Below, piece by piece: positions 24,925 to 38,395 of a stretch of 64,000 nt of DNA (positions are counted from its first letter, which is position 1; every line of letters begins with the position of its first letter). The position numbers were made by a program, and so were the translations under genes. The stretch covers positions 4,823,501 to 4,887,500 of the forward strand of contig JAPTOF010000021.1 of the NCBI GenBank assembly GCA_028554755.1, read 5' to 3'. Below the pieces are notes generated by a model. It had not been told where the DNA came from, made no database searches, and worked only from the letters and a program-made list of their open reading frames with translations. The stretch comes from Cordia subcordata. Lineage: Eukaryota; Streptophyta; Magnoliopsida; Boraginales; Cordiaceae.

Positions 24925-25390
24925 CCTATCGAAACAGTAGGTGACCTACTGTTGAGATGACATTTGACATGATATCAGCAACAATCTAAAGAAACGGTAA
25001 GTGACTTACCAAAACGGTAGGTCACATACCGAAACTTTTGTGGCTGACATGTTATTTTGAAAGGTAGGTAACTTACCATAGTAGAGACAATTTCCTAGGC
25101 TTGGGGTTAAATTTTTTGAAAAGAAAAAAAAGGCTTGGGAATTTTTTTTTTCAAAAATCAAACGCAGGAGGAGGGGAAGAAGGTAGAAGGAAATGGGAAG
25201 GGGAGGGACTGCTGCGGGCAGTAGATAAATGAAGCAACCACTTTAGTTTTTAATTTTTTTCAAATTCTGGCTATTGAAAACGGTAAGTCACCTACCGTAT
25301 TGGTAGGTGACCTACCGAAACATCTTTGGTGTACAATATCCCTTTGGGAATCGAAAAACACGTTGGGAAGGGTAGGTCACATACTGCACT
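24925..25390. repeat. cluster of palindromic GGTAGGTGACCTACC-type units
   Basis: At least seven copies of a short palindrome occur, for example AGTAGGTGACCTACT (24937), GGTAAGTGACTTACC (24998), GGTAGGTCACATACC (25015), GGTAGGTAACTTACC (25062), GGTAAGTCACCTACC (25282), GGTAGGTGACCTACC (25302) and GGTAGGTCACATACT (25370). They are usually preceded by GAAAC/AAAAC. The surroundings are low complexity and non-coding. Confidence 0.7.
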
Positions 25391-26502
25391 GAAGAGGGTA
25401 TTTTTGAAACACTTTACAAAAATAAGGTAATTTTGCCATAAATTTTTAAAATAAGGGTAAAAAAAATTTCCTTATGTGGTGCGACTCCTTCAAGTTTCAA
25501 TTACTCCTCTTGAATGGACCGGAACAATTAAGCACAAAAAGCAAGTAGCTGATCCTTAGAAGGGAATTAAAGGTTAAGGTCTTACATGGACATAATATTG
25601 GATTTGTAACTTCTTGTATATCTCATATCACACTCACAGATGGGAGGCCATTGTAGCACGTGTGTGGCCCAAGGCGCAAGGGGAGTTATGACATGACGTC
25701 ATCGTTTCCTTTCTCCGGCTTATCACCGTTAGTCTATATAGGATTTTAAACTCAACGATAGCAACTAAACACGAGGGTTGCGCTCGTTGCGAGAGTTTCC
25801 TCTCCTTGAGTCTTTTCAACTAAATACTAGGTTTACAGTTGCTATTATCAAGAAATTCAAATTTTTATGCCTCTAGAGCAATGTGATCGTTACGAAGATA
25901 TGCAAAGAATTATTATGAAAAAGATTGGAAAATCAGAAAACAAAAAATATTATGAAACTCTTCCATCCTTTTGTCCTAAACTTTTAAGTCACGCACATGT
26001 GCATCTTACATCATGCTCGTCCTACTTCATGTGTTTTGAGAGATTAGGAGGACAAAAGACCGAAAGGCTTTTCTCACTCAGACAAATAAAGACGTATCCT
26101 ATAACTACATTTTCGCAGAGAAATCTATACTACCCTTTTACATATTGACCATTTATTACACCACAAAGTTATTTGGTTAAAAGATTAAACTTTGTCTAAC
26201 CTATATTATCACCAAGTTTGCATTATCGTATGCCTCGTGTTATGTGATTTGAGTTTAAGAAAATATATAATTCAAGTGGTTAAGATTATTTTCTTTAAGA
26301 CTCAAGAGCTAAGTTCGAATTCAAAGAATTGAGTTGAAGCAGGGATTTTAAAAAAAAATGCCATGAGATTGATGCATAATATAGGTATAGAGAAGCGAAT
26401 TGCAATGCTGATTAGTTAGCCAACAATGAAATTCACTTACGTATAAGTGTGCACATACTTAAAGAACCTCCATAGTAGCTAAGTCTAATGCTCAGGATGG
26501 AC
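25391..26502. other. intergenic, no gene recognised
   Basis: A 93-codon open frame at 25867-26148 matches nothing I recognise. A pol III-box-like pair near 26272-26330 (AAGTGGTTAAGAT, then AGTTCGAATTC) may be a SINE remnant. Confidence 0.4.
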
Positions 26503-26510
26503 ATGTGCGA

Positions 26511-29247
26511 CAGGGGCAGTACTAGGGGGGTACCTGGGCCTCCCACCACGAAAATCAAAATCATACACACACACACACACACATATATATACATATATTT
26601 ATTTTATAACCTTTGGCCCCTCCCAAATCCCTACCATGAGGAGATTATACTCCACGTGCCATGCTTCTTGGCTGAGCTGTCAACAACTTTTTCTTCTTTT
26701 CTTTCTTTTTTTTTAAATTTTGTCTTTTGTTGTTATATCCCTTTCGTCCCCATTTTTCTCCCAAATTTCAAAACTCAGACTCTCACTTTTTTCCGCTCTT
26801 CACCGGTAGCAGCAATAGCAGTCCCACCCACCCCACCCCTAACCTCTTTCTCTCTCTATCTTTGTTTCATTTTTCATGGCAAACAAACAACATAAAACAA
26901 CAAAAAGGTAAATCATATTGTATTTTTTTTTTAATACATAACTTTATACATTTTTTTCTTTACATTACTTTTGTCTTTTTTAGGAAGGAAATATTTTAAA
27001 GCACAAGAAAGTAAAAAAGGTAAATAAATTTGTCCAAACTATTTCTTAATATGATTTTTATTTGTTTGGTTATAATGATAATTTTTTGTATGTGTTTTCT
27101 TTTATTTAGAAATAAAGCCACGACATAGAGTAATTAAATAATAATTTTTAATAATTATTTGTAAAGTGTAATAATAAATGTTTAGTTGTAAAAATAGTTT
27201 TTAATTATGTTTAATCTAAGCCAATGAAGCCATAAAAGGGGTAATTAAAATAAATTCACAAACTGTAATTAGTAACAGCATGACTATAATTTTTAATTTG
27301 TAAAGTGTGTTGAACTTATTGGTTTAATTTGTTTTGATGATGCCATAATTGCACTTTGTAAATTGCTACCATTATATCTTGTATATGTTAATTACAATAG
27401 CTAAGCTAGAAAAAGGCTTGATGCATATGGAGCATGAAGATTATGAAGATCTCTTGAAGAATCAATTCTTAGTCCTTAGCTTTTGTCAAGTTGATCTTAG
27501 TATATAAGCAAATATCTATTCAGCTCAAAAACTAAGACATTGCATACATATATCTTGATCTTTCTTCTAAATACCTGCCTGCATTTGTCTTAAAAAACAT
27601 TTCCTGCAGAAAAGTCAAATTTTAAAGTCCATAGTTTGCACTATGGAGCTGCATGCACTATAGCAATCTCAATTGCATCAATATTTGGTACTTTAATAAA
27701 TCTATATGCTCATATATATGAAAATATCAGCATAGCTTTGCAGTAAAAGATACTATTATGTGTATAGCATTATTACCCATTGGATAATAGCCTTGCATGC
27801 AAAAAGCCTTTTCCTTAGAAAATCTTAATTCCAATCTTGCATTTATTGTTTGGAAAATAAGTTGGTATTAGCATTTTATTATTGACTTGATCTTATATGC
27901 ACAGTGGTTGTGATGAGTTGTAAAAATTTCTGCAGAAAAACACTACTTACTATTGATTAGATGTTAGCAACTTTTTGGTAAAAAGTAAAACAACTTTTTC
28001 AATCTTTTTCTGCTCCTACTGACTTGCTCAGCCGGTCGACCGGCTCTGCATTCCGGTATTAACAGAAAGCTATGTTACTTTACCGGGAGAGCCTGCCGGT
28101 CAACTGGTAGAGTGTTTCGGTAAGGCCTTTTGGCCTCTGGAACTACCGGAACACCCAAGGGGTCGACTGGTAGTGTGCTCCGGTAGTCCTTCTGTGTTGG
28201 TTTAAAAAATTGACTGTTGGGAGACTTATTTTTTTGGCTTATAAAAACATCCTATCCCTCTCAACTCAAAAACAACTTATTCAAAACATCTCTCTAAGCT
28301 CTTTTGCATTCAATATACTTCATCTATTGCAATCTTGCTCTATTAATTACAACCTTCATCGATTGTATATCATTGGCATTTAAGAACAAATTTTCTCTTG
28401 AGCTTCATAAATTGCTTATCTACTTAGAGCAACATAGGAAGGTTTAAATACCTTTGTATTCTTGCTCATAAGAAGTTCATTGTATATCAAACACTTTACT
28501 ATCTTATTGAGAGTGAATTTCTTTACTCTTGGGTAGTATAGGTGTGAGGAGCCATTCTCAAGAGTGAAGGGTTGAAATCCTCAAGTATAGGGCTTTACTT
28601 GTGGTCCTTATGGAGTACCAAGGGTTGTGATTGTTGTTTTACGCTTCTACAACATACTAAGCAAGAAGCTGATTCACTAGTGGAATTTTCAAAATTCTAA
28701 GGGAAGACTTTAGGTAATAGACTAGGCTCTTGGAAGTTCGAATAACTCCAAATCGCTGTGATTGATATTCTTGACTCTACTCTTTTTAACTTTCAAGTAC
28801 TTATCTTGATTGTTGCATGCGATTTTGGTTGATATTATTGTTAAGATTTTTAATTTGTTAATTGTGCCAATAATTCAATTTAACCCCCCCTCTCTTGGAT
28901 TCATTTTCTGGGCAACAAAGTGTAATATAGAAATGACAAATTAGATATGAAAAAGACTTTTTTTTTTACTAACTCTTAGCTCTAATGCACTTTAATTATA
29001 TATCAATTGCCTTCACATTTAGATTCATGTGTCTAATTATTATAATTAACTAATTTGTAATTAAAACTATTTTTATTTTTTAGGAAAAAGTATTTGCATA
29101 AGTCTAAAACAATTTATTCTTTTTTCCAAGAAAAGGAAAAATATATTGGCTTAAAATTTTTACATTTTTTATATTAAAATATTTCATACGATAATCTTTT
29201 AATTATATGATGGCCTCTCTCGTATTGAAATCTTGATTATGCTCCTG
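26511..29247. mobile_element. non-autonomous hAT element containing a solo LTR
   Basis: The left terminus CAGGGGCAGTACTAGG and the reverse complement of the right, CAGGAGCATAATCAAG, are imperfect inverted repeats of the CAGGGGCGGA type common in plant hAT elements. The 8-bp flanks ATGTGCGA (26503-26510) and ATGGGCGA (29248-29255) differ at one base, the hAT target duplication. Taking out the nested LTR leaves about 1.1 kb. An ATG at 26877 followed by short Lys-rich exon-like pieces may be the remnant of a transposase start. No dimerisation domain is present. Confidence 0.75.
27308..28917 (+). mobile_element. solo LTR of a SIRE-like copia element, 1,610 bp
   Basis: It begins TGTTGAACTTATTGG and ends GGGCAACA, so the first and last five bases are inverted (TGTTG/CAACA). 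AAGTG flanks it on both sides (27303-27307 and 28918-28922). A CCCCCCCTCTCTTGG tract near the 3' end and TTTTGATGATGCC near the 5' end are typical of SIRE-type LTRs. No internal region remains, so it is a product of LTR-LTR recombination. Confidence 0.88.
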
Positions 29248-29255
29248 ATGGGCGA

Positions 29256-32200
29256 AGTGTTGATCTGGAGATTAGGTAGTATATAATTGACTTTGGCTCC
29301 AAGGGGGGACAAAAGGATGCTATGTGATTCGATCATATCAATGTGGGGCACTGAAATGACGCTTAAATCGTCCTTTTCAAGCCGATTTTGCTAGGCACTT
29401 GATCTCAAAGAAATCTTGAGAAACTTCCATTTTATTATATATGAGAGATGGGTCCGTCCATTAGTTTTTAAGGAGAAACAGATACCTTTTAATTGATTAT
29501 ACAATTGTTATTAGAGTTTTTAGTTTCTCGTGACAAATATTTCGAATATTATTAATAATTAAATGCATTGTAATGAATCCAATGATTTGTGATCTGTTTC
29601 TGAACTGCCAAAACACATCCAGGTCATCTCATTATGTGGTTAAGCTAAAAAGAAAAGTGTTTACCAATAAATTATTAATTGAGGTGGTAGTAGCCTTACT
29701 CTTATAAAAAGGAGTACACAAATTGGAATTCTGGCAAACTCATTGGTTAGAAGGACTTTTCCTTAACCGCTCCCGACTCCATAAGAATTGTTTGAGAACG
29801 TTTTAGCTTCCAAAAAAAAAATGTTTCCTAGTTTGCCTTTCCTGACTTTCTTGAGTGAAGCCAAATAAACATGTGCCTTAAGCGGCTTATGCACACCCCA
29901 AATGGAAAAAAAAGAAAGAAAAAAGTAAAGAAATGGTGGTGCTACTATGATAGCAAATAGGTCAGAAATTTGATGTGCATTTGATATATGTACTATATAT
30001 TAGTTGTTGGATTTCATGAATATTAATTTATGGTGCATTGATGCACGGCAAGCACGTATGCATGCACGCACACACAGACACATTGATGTATGAAAATATT
30101 TTCATACATATATTTCAAGAACGGCTCTAGTTACTTTTTAGTGATAGTTCCACATCTCCTTAATCATAAATTAGGGGGTCCTCAAGATATATTTTCCGAT
30201 ACTGACATAAATTAAGTATATGTGTTCTTATTCTAAAAGTTTTAAGACGCCGTAAATATTTTTATTATTAAAAAAAAATACTCTAGAGTTACAAATAACA
30301 AAATAATATGGTGAAGGAAGTGTGAGAAGAATTTCAATTGAATGGTGAAATAGAGCATGAAATTGTGAGCTTTCATGCCTATTGAAAAATGAGTCAACAA
30401 CTCGTAGGCAATAACTTAGTTAAGGTATCCATCCAATCCGAGTCCTACTTCGTATTTATTTATTTTTATCAATTTTCTTAAAATATCATTTACGGTTTAA
30501 TTTGTACCAGTCCTTTAGCTAATTTTTTGGTCCGACAATTATCACTAAATAACAATTAATATCATAATGCACTTTAAAATAAAAAAAATTTATCTGCCCT
30601 TATGTGATCTTAATCAAACTATGCCGTAAATGGGAACTTCATAAAAAATTATACACTCCTCACTCGTTCACAGCCAGCCTTGAACACAATGCATCACAGG
30701 CTATTTACCTAGTGTAGTAACCGCGTCATTTAAAAATTTAAACTTGCAGAGAGAATATTAATTTATTTATTTATTGTGTTAATACACCTCCTCATATACA
30801 GCGTAATTTATTTAGCAAACTCGCACATGAGTAATTTTAATATTTTTTTGGGTAGTGGTGAGGTTCAACCCTAAGACCGATTATTTTTTAGGTTCTGATA
30901 TTATATTAAAGTTACTTACTGTTTAAACTTGTATAAAGAATATTGGTTTATTTATTTATTTATTGTATTAAGACACACAAACGGCCAGGATCTGCTGCAG
31001 CAGTTGATCCAGCCGTTGGATCATCTATCCCCGGCACGTTTTGACAGGTCACTCACCAAACGATTGGTAGTAACAAACACGTAAGGGGGTCGGAAAACGT
31101 GGGGGTCCAACCACGTTTCTTGGTTGTGCCACGTTGGCTCTCAACACGACAACCTCTCTGCTCCAAAACCCTTGTCTTTTGGTCTCAGCCGCCCGCCACG
31201 TTCTCGCACAGTTGTGTTTGTTTTGCATGCAATCATCGGTCTTTTCATATGGACCATAATGCCCTTGGGTAATTTATTTTGATGTAAAGAGGGACAAAAG
31301 TAAGGTTAAAGAAGAAAATTTGTTTATCAGGAAAATGCTACTTTAACCATGTTATTTTAGTTTCGATACTTTCCATCATTCTATGCTATTTCATAAATAT
31401 AAACTAGAAATATAAATGAAAAACTTTAAAAAGTAATTAAAATAAAAATGGTAAACTTATTTAATTATATTATGCTGTTTATAAACAAGAATTAAAACTT
31501 GCTTGTTTATATTATAAAATTTATTCAAATTGATTTTAATTGTTTTGAAAATTACCTTTATAAAACTAATTTTATTTTCAAAAAATAATTTTGATTTCTT
31601 TGTAAAATAAATTCTTAAAAATTAAAGTTCATTTTTTGAAAACTATTTTTTCAAAATATTTTTAATTTATTAAAATATATTAAAGTATTTTACTTTTCGG
31701 AAATTATTTTTAATTTATAGATTAATTTTAGTTTTTTAAAATTAATTTACGAAAAATAATGCTAATTTTATGAAAAATATATCTTCAAAATGATTTTAAA
31801 TTTTAATAGTGTTTTAAAAAATTAATTTTAATATATTTAATTTATTTTAAATGTGTCTTTTCTCCTACCTCAGAATAGAGGCGAGTAGAGGTAAAAGCTT
31901 ATTGACGCTAACCCGCCCCACCGCACCCTATTTGCGTGTGTGTGTATATATATACACATGTATCTTTATTTAACTATGTAGTTTTGTACTTCTACTATAA
32001 TTATCATATTATTGAAAAAATTTCTAATTTGATGGATGAGAATTTTTTTATGCAATTCTAAAGAACAATTTTCAGATATCTTTAGCAACCTTGCTATGTT
32101 TTTATATTAGGATCTATTTACGTGTTATTATTTTAACAAATAAGAATTTTAATTTGATTTTACTCCTACCTCAGTCTCGTCGACTTTGTTAACTAGTGTT

Positions 32201-32966
32201 TTATAGGAGTAGGGCTGGGCTGGGCTGTTTTTCATCCGAAGGGGCAGGAATGGTGCCAAGAATTTACCTCAATAACAGGTATATAATAGGAATGGAAGCA
32301 ATAATTTTCCACAAACGTACTTTCTGCCTCCACCCCATTACCAACACTAAATACTGCAAATTGGATGTTCAACCCATCTTCCTCTCTTTTGTCTATTCAT
32401 TTCAACGACTTTGTCCCTACTGGTATTGGATAATTGTGATTTCTCATCAATGAAGACTTACTCTAATAACAAATAATTTTAAATTATCTGACATGTGGTA
32501 GAGTAATTTAAAATTTTATAAAATCATTAAGAAATTTATAATTGTTATTATGGCACAATCATATAATTTAATCTCTCCTTTATGTCTGCATAAAATTCAA
32601 GAAGCAATTCTAAACATGTGAATCAAATTGTTGCAACAGATTTAGAAGGAACAGAGATATACAAGATTTCACATAGAGAGCATGAAGCTACCATGTTTAA
32701 CTAGACTTTAGCATGTTAAAAGAAAATGGAATTACATCCTCAAACTAATTGATATTATGTAAGACAATCTAAAGTTTTATGAAACAATCTTAGAACTTGT
32801 GATTATCAATGTGAAAAAAGAAAAAGACATTTTGTTATTTAATAATCTATTCGTTTTTGGAATCCCCCAATCTATAACTTGCTTTCTTCAATAGACATAG
32901 AGTCGATGGTGAATATAAACGTATCACGAAGGTGATAACTATTATTTGTCTAGCGAAGAAGTCCTG
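29256..32966. other. AT-rich intergenic region with one GC-rich island
   Basis: No gene is supported. The only compositional feature is 30985-31260, listed separately. Confidence 0.5.
30985..31260. other. GC-richer island with six ACGT cores
   Basis: Within AT-rich DNA, this stretch carries six ACGT cores (31035-31200), including CCACGTTGG, CCACGTTTC and CCACGTTCT, resembling G-box/ABRE elements. No downstream gene is recognised. It could be a lost promoter or the interior of an unknown repeat. Confidence 0.3.
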
Positions 32967-32981
32967 GCTGTGAAGTGAGCT

Positions 32982-33214
32982 CTTTTTTCTTTTCTTTTAT
33001 TATTATTTTTTTCTTTATAACAAGGGAAATTCGGTTGACATAACTGATCATCGGTACATCTAGCAGAGACTGACCACCAACTGGTATACTTTGGGAACGC
33101 AAAACATCCCCTATATTGTCACTAGTTAAGACTCAAGACAAGGGACTGGATTTGAACCAGGATCATGAGTCGTATCCGTCTCCAACTCTTATCGTTGAGG
33201 TATCCATGGGAGAT
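32982..33214 (-). mobile_element. tRNA-derived SINE with 15-bp target duplication
   Basis: On the minus strand an A box (ATACCTCAACGATAAGAG) and B box (TGGTTCAAATCCAG) lie about 50 bases apart, and the element ends in an A-rich tail (plus-strand T-rich at 32982-33015). GCTGTGAAGTGAGCT (32967-32981) and GCTGTGAAGTAAGCT (33215-33229) flank it, one mismatch in 15. Confidence 0.85.
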
Positions 33215-33229
33215 GCTGTGAAGTAAGCT

Positions 33230-36200
33230 TCGGCAAGGATATAAGAGTTATGACCTTTGCAAGTGTTTGACATATGTATTAGAGTTAGGGCAGCCCCTGC
33301 CGGAGGGCTTTGTCATGTTCGACACAATGATATACACTAACAGTGGAATGCTCGCAGCAGGCCATGTGATGAGTTTGAAGATTGCGTATTGTTGTTATAA
33401 CTCAAGCAGGCAAGAAACACAGTGTGTTATGATAAAGGACTTATCTTAGGGGCAACTTTGGTTTTTTTTTTTTTTTTTGGGTCTGATAGTAACGACTATG
33501 TTTCCTTTCCCCCAGTAGAAAGAAACGACTATATTGGATCACTTCAAAGCCATAAATTTCAGGGTTTACTGGAGCGCACTAACAAAATAATACTACTTTT
33601 TATAATTAAAAAGTTGCTTCTGCCCAACTACACTAGATTAATAGTCATAAATTTCAAATTAAAGTATAGTGAGGCATGGGAATGAACAGGATTTGGTTTG
33701 GTTTTGAACATATTTCAAATCAAATCATTCAAAAGTAAATTAAATGAAATTAGTTGGTAACGGAATGGTTTGGAAATGAATGATCATTCAAGGCAGAATA
33801 AGATTCAAGGCAGAATGCGCAAGGAATAATTATTCTTTTTCTTATGTTTGGATTTAGATATAATAAAAGTCAAAATGGAATATCTATTTTATTTAATATA
33901 TTTGGTAAAACCATTTAAAAAGTTAGAATAGAATAATAATCAATTGAAATACGCTTGTTCTTTAATTTGACATAAGCTTAAATTTATATATGGCAATTAA
34001 TTTCTTTTTGTGCAACTTTGAAAAGGGCATATATAGTATTATATCATAGATTTATAAATATTTTAGAAAATAAAAGGTTATTGTCCAATGAAACAATATT
34101 AATTTATTTCCAAATAATTCGAAAAAAATTTAATATTCAAAAGAAACTTGATCTATAGTTTTTACAATATCAACATAGACGCAAATATTATTGCTTGTCT
34201 TGTGATCGATAAAAAATATGTAACACTACTTAATTTATCGTTTTTAGTTTTAACACCATATTTTGTGAGGTTTATTATTTTAAAATAATTGAGATAAAAA
34301 TATCAACTAGCTTATAAGAAAACACATGTTTTATAAAAAGAAAAAGAGTAAAAAATGAAAGTGGAAAATGTATTTTTTTATTTTTTAATTTCTTGATCTT
34401 TTATTTTTTTAAATTTTTGAATTTTGAAATTTTTTAATTTCTTAATTTGTAAAATTTTTAATTTTTTATAAAGATTTTGAGAAAATAAATGAAGGATAAA
34501 TTTTTTTTTATGACTTTCACTATAATTTTTATTGTTTCCATTTGAAATTAAAAAATCTATTCCTTTGGTTGAAGTAAGGAATGAGTTTTCCTACTTTTTC
34601 CTGAAAAACTAATTCCATAGAATGACCTTTCCAATTTTAATTTATAGTAGTAAACTAAAGAATGGGATTCAAAAGCTGGAAAGGTCATTCTTTTCTAGGC
34701 GATTCTAGCATACCAAATAGCCAGCCAACCAGTTGGTTTTCCAATTATATACAAGAATCAACCAAACCATCATGCCTAAAATCGGTTTGGTTTCTATTTT
34801 TACAAAAGTATTTAAATTTCATCAAAAAATGAAAAAAAGAAGTTCACCCAATAATTTAAGAAAAAACACTAATCAGTAGATCAGTTTCGGTTTACCATCC
34901 ATCAAGTTTAACTGATATTCATAAAAAATTAGGGGGTGGACATGGGTCATATAAGTTTAATTAATATACACATAAAATTAAGAATGAATATTGTTGGGTT
35001 TGGTTTGATTTGATTTTGTATTTTGAAACTAAATTCAAACCAGTTGGTTTTAGTTTAAAACTAATCAATTAGATTTTAACTATGTAAAATAACCAGACTA
35101 GTTTGATACATTGCTTTGGTCAATTAAATCGAATTATATTTATCCCTAATGAGATATTAATACGTAATTTTAAATTAGTTAAAAATCAAATAATATTTAT
35201 AATGAAATAATGTACATTCAAATACTAAATATTAGATTATAATGAGACGCCAGAAAATCAATCTATCCATATGATTTGAGGATCTTGAATAGTGAGTCCA
35301 TGCTTAAAAGATAAGGTAACAAAGGCCAATTCTGTATAGGCCACTAATGCCAAGATCAGACTTCTAATCAGGACTTTAGCCACCCAAAAAAAAAAAAAAA
35401 ACCCTTCTAATGAAGGCAATGTATTTAGACGGAATGCATTTGCTCAAATAAGTGATATAATATTAGTTATGTAATTTTGATAATTTACAAATATTAAATC
35501 TCGTTCATAATATATTGAATAACACCATGACATGCTCTTACCATGGATGCACATACAATTATATTTCATTTTTATGTCAAAATCAGCAAGTTGCTGCAAC
35601 ACTAAAAGACCTGTGCATGAAAATGAAACAAGAGCAAAGACTGGCCAATAATTCAGCATCAAATTCAAGAATATTCGTAAAATAATATGATAACTTATTT
35701 CTAAAAGCATATTTTAATTCTGAAACTGTTTATTTTGTTTTGAGATTGATGATAAATTATCGTTGACGTGTTCTCCATATATTATCCAAAATGGACAAAT
35801 TTCTTAGATTTTCTGTCCCTGATTACAAGGAGGGTTAATGTAATATAATTAAAAGAAACCTAAACTTTATTTTTTCTAGTGCTAGTTATTCAAATAAGAA
35901 AATAATACGACATATTGGTGCTATATATGCAGGGGAAGTCACAAAAGCGACATAGGGCCTCTTTAGATTAATTTTTCTTTATGAATTTTTTTAAGAAAAA
36001 TGAATCTTTATTGTGCAATAAATAGGTGTTTTGACTTTCAAAAAATTTTAAAAAAATAAATTTAACTTTTTTCTAAAGTAAAAAATTTTATCTTTTAACA
36101 AAATACTTTTTTAAAAAATTATGAAAAACGCTTTTTTTTTTTTTTTTAAAAAAAAACTAATGCAAACAGCCTACATTAAATGGTGTGCACAGATGTAGAA

Positions 36201-37411
36201 AGGATCTTTTCATGACATTCCAACATTATAATTGACATACAATAGTTGTAAATTATTCATGTTATTTGATTATAATAGTTTACTATTCACTAGCACATAT
36301 TCTTAACAATATTTTTTGGTTATAATGTTGCACTACAAAATTTTATATTAGTTAAACATTTTTTGTTCTAATTGGCTGAACTAACAAGAAGTGGAGTATA
36401 GACAATTATTATATCTGTGATCTAATCTTTCAAAATAAGAAAAAACAGAAATTCTATTTGATTAGTTGATTTAGATGAGTAAAAAGATGTAACTTAATTA
36501 CTTGAGAGTGCTAATCTTCAATTCAAAGATTTTGAAATCAATTGTCGATAATGATTAATGACGAGCCAATTTTTATATAATAAATTCCATATATTTATAT
36601 ACTTGTTGCTGCATCAAGTAAGTATTCTGGTATTCATGTAAAAAATGATATATTAATAACAAAAACATGATTATATCAAATGTTTGACGTATTTAATTGT
36701 TAAGGTCATTGATAATATTTTAAGTAGGTGATAGTTATTTGAGTAGCTATTATATTTAGCCGATAGTGGATAGTTGTTTATAGCTGATTAACCAAAATAT
36801 GTTCGACATTATTAGTTGTTGGATTAGCAAATGAAAGTAAAATGACTAAAAAGATATTGATATCACGTAATAATTATTATGATAAATATAATTATTACTA
36901 CCAGTATTGCAATAAGATAATTTATTTTATAATTATTCATATATTTTTATAATAATATTTATTATTGAAACATAACACAATTAATTTTTTGATAAAGTAT
37001 TTGTGTCAATATTATAAAATTTTTTTTAATACATTTAAATTTTATTTTGTCAAAATAAAATAATAAATGGACAAATAAAATTATACCTTTTACATATATT
37101 TTGATGTGAGTAGAATTTGAAATTAATTTTTGTATTATTTTTTATTTATATTTGTGAACCAAAAAGTAACAAGTAGAGAAAGACCATGCGGAGACTAAGA
37201 TTTAAAAAAAAAAAAATACTGAAATGGTAGAATTGCCAAAAAGGATTGAAACACTATAAGCTTTTATGAAACGTTACAAAATTTTAATGTTAGGCAAAAG
37301 TTAGATGAAATGCTAAAACTATCTGAAAGCTACTTAAAGTATTACTTTATCGAATAGTAATTAGTTGGAAAATAATATTTTGACCTAGTTAAAATGCCAA
37401 AAAAATTATTG

Positions 37412-37412
<1 letters not shown>
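33230..37412. other. AT-rich intergenic region
   Basis: No gene is supported. Short frames at 33267-33685 and 35444-35710 match nothing. Low-complexity A/T runs are frequent. Confidence 0.5.
35955..36172. repeat. Tourist-like MITE remnant
   Basis: The ends GGGCCTCTTTAGATTAATTT and AAACTAATGCAAACAGCC form imperfect inverted repeats related to the elements at 23.85 and 59.7 kb. The target duplication is not clear. Confidence 0.45.
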
Positions 37413-37460
<48 letters not shown>

Positions 37461-37487
37461 TATTATTATTATTATTATTATTATTAA
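37413..37487. repeat. (AAT)n-(ATT)n palindromic microsatellite
   Basis: A run of about 15 AAT units passes directly into about 9 ATT units, making a near-perfect self-complementary sequence. The poly-Ile frame across it is an artefact. Confidence 0.9.
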
Positions 37488-37514
37488 ACACTGCCATATA
37501 TTGTTAATGTAGAA

Positions 37515-37828
37515 TCTAGATCCATTTGTTTCATGGTTCCTCATTTTTCGATGTTTGTTTGCTAAAAATGAAAAAGTCAACAGAAACTATTTTCTTGATC
37601 AATGAAAAATAATGTGTTTTTCCCTGAAAAATATTTTCCTTTTCTGAGAAACATATCAAATCCCGCCCTCCCCATGACACAGACACAACACGCCCCCTCC
37701 AATTGGCACACGTTCATACATTTTTTGGTGATATTAAAAATATTTTCTAATTAGTTTTTATTGTGGCAACCAAACAATGAAAAAATATTTATTAAAACAA
37801 GTTATTTTCTGTGAAATAATGCGTTTAT
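37515..37828 (-). mobile_element. MITE with GC-rich core, copy 1
   Basis: On the minus strand this reads GAAAATAACTTGTTTT, then ATTGTTTGGTTGCCACAATA and ACCAAAAAATGTATG, followed by a C/G-rich core (37660-37700). The same order of words occurs on the plus strand in the copy at 38396. No coding capacity. Confidence 0.6.
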
Positions 37829-38094
37829 CCTAGGATGAGGAACAAGAATCTAAGTCTGAGTTATGTTTACTTCTTATTCTTTACCGCTAGAGCCTCTTTG
37901 AGAGACAGCTAGTGTTTGCAATTTTGAAACTCCCATCTAGAGGTTTACATGGTTTAGTTTAATATGTTGATTTGGTTTGATTTTTGATTTTGCTAAGAAA
38001 ATTTAAAAAACTCAAAATCATCATAAAATTCAAAAAGAAAACCAACATATTACAAATTTACGTAATAGGATTTTACTTATTAAAATAAAGCACA

Positions 38095-38175
38095 AGTGTA
38101 GGCATAGCTTGGTGGTTACAGTTTAAAAATATTGTCTTGAAAATAAGAGTTCAACTCCTAAAATAAGTAAATTGG
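38095..38175 (+). repeat. possible SINE fragment
   Basis: An A-box-like GGCATAGCTTGGTGGTTA and B-box-like AAGAGTTCAACTCCTAA are about 45 bases apart. No flanking duplication was found. Confidence 0.35.
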
Positions 38176-38395
38176 AGATGAATATATATATAATTCGGGT
38201 GAATAAAATTTGGTTCGGTTCGGTTCGGTTTGGTTTGAGGATCTATTTCAAGCCAAACTAATTGGTTTTTATTTAAAATTAACCAGTTAACTTTTAATCA
38301 TGTAAAATAACCGAACCAAGCTTAACTTTTAGATTGGTATGATTTGATTTGGTTGGTTTAACCAACCATCCCATTGTATCTATCTTTCTTGACAA

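Noticed and set aside
26488..26895. 135-codon open frame
   Set aside because: It crosses the hAT terminus and an AC/AT microsatellite (HTHTHTYIYIY).
32982..33214. possible tRNA gene on the minus strand
   Set aside because: A and B boxes are present but no cloverleaf forms. The A-rich tail and 15-bp target duplication show a SINE.
37389..37580. poly-isoleucine open frame on the minus strand
   Set aside because: Translation of the AAT/ATT microsatellite.
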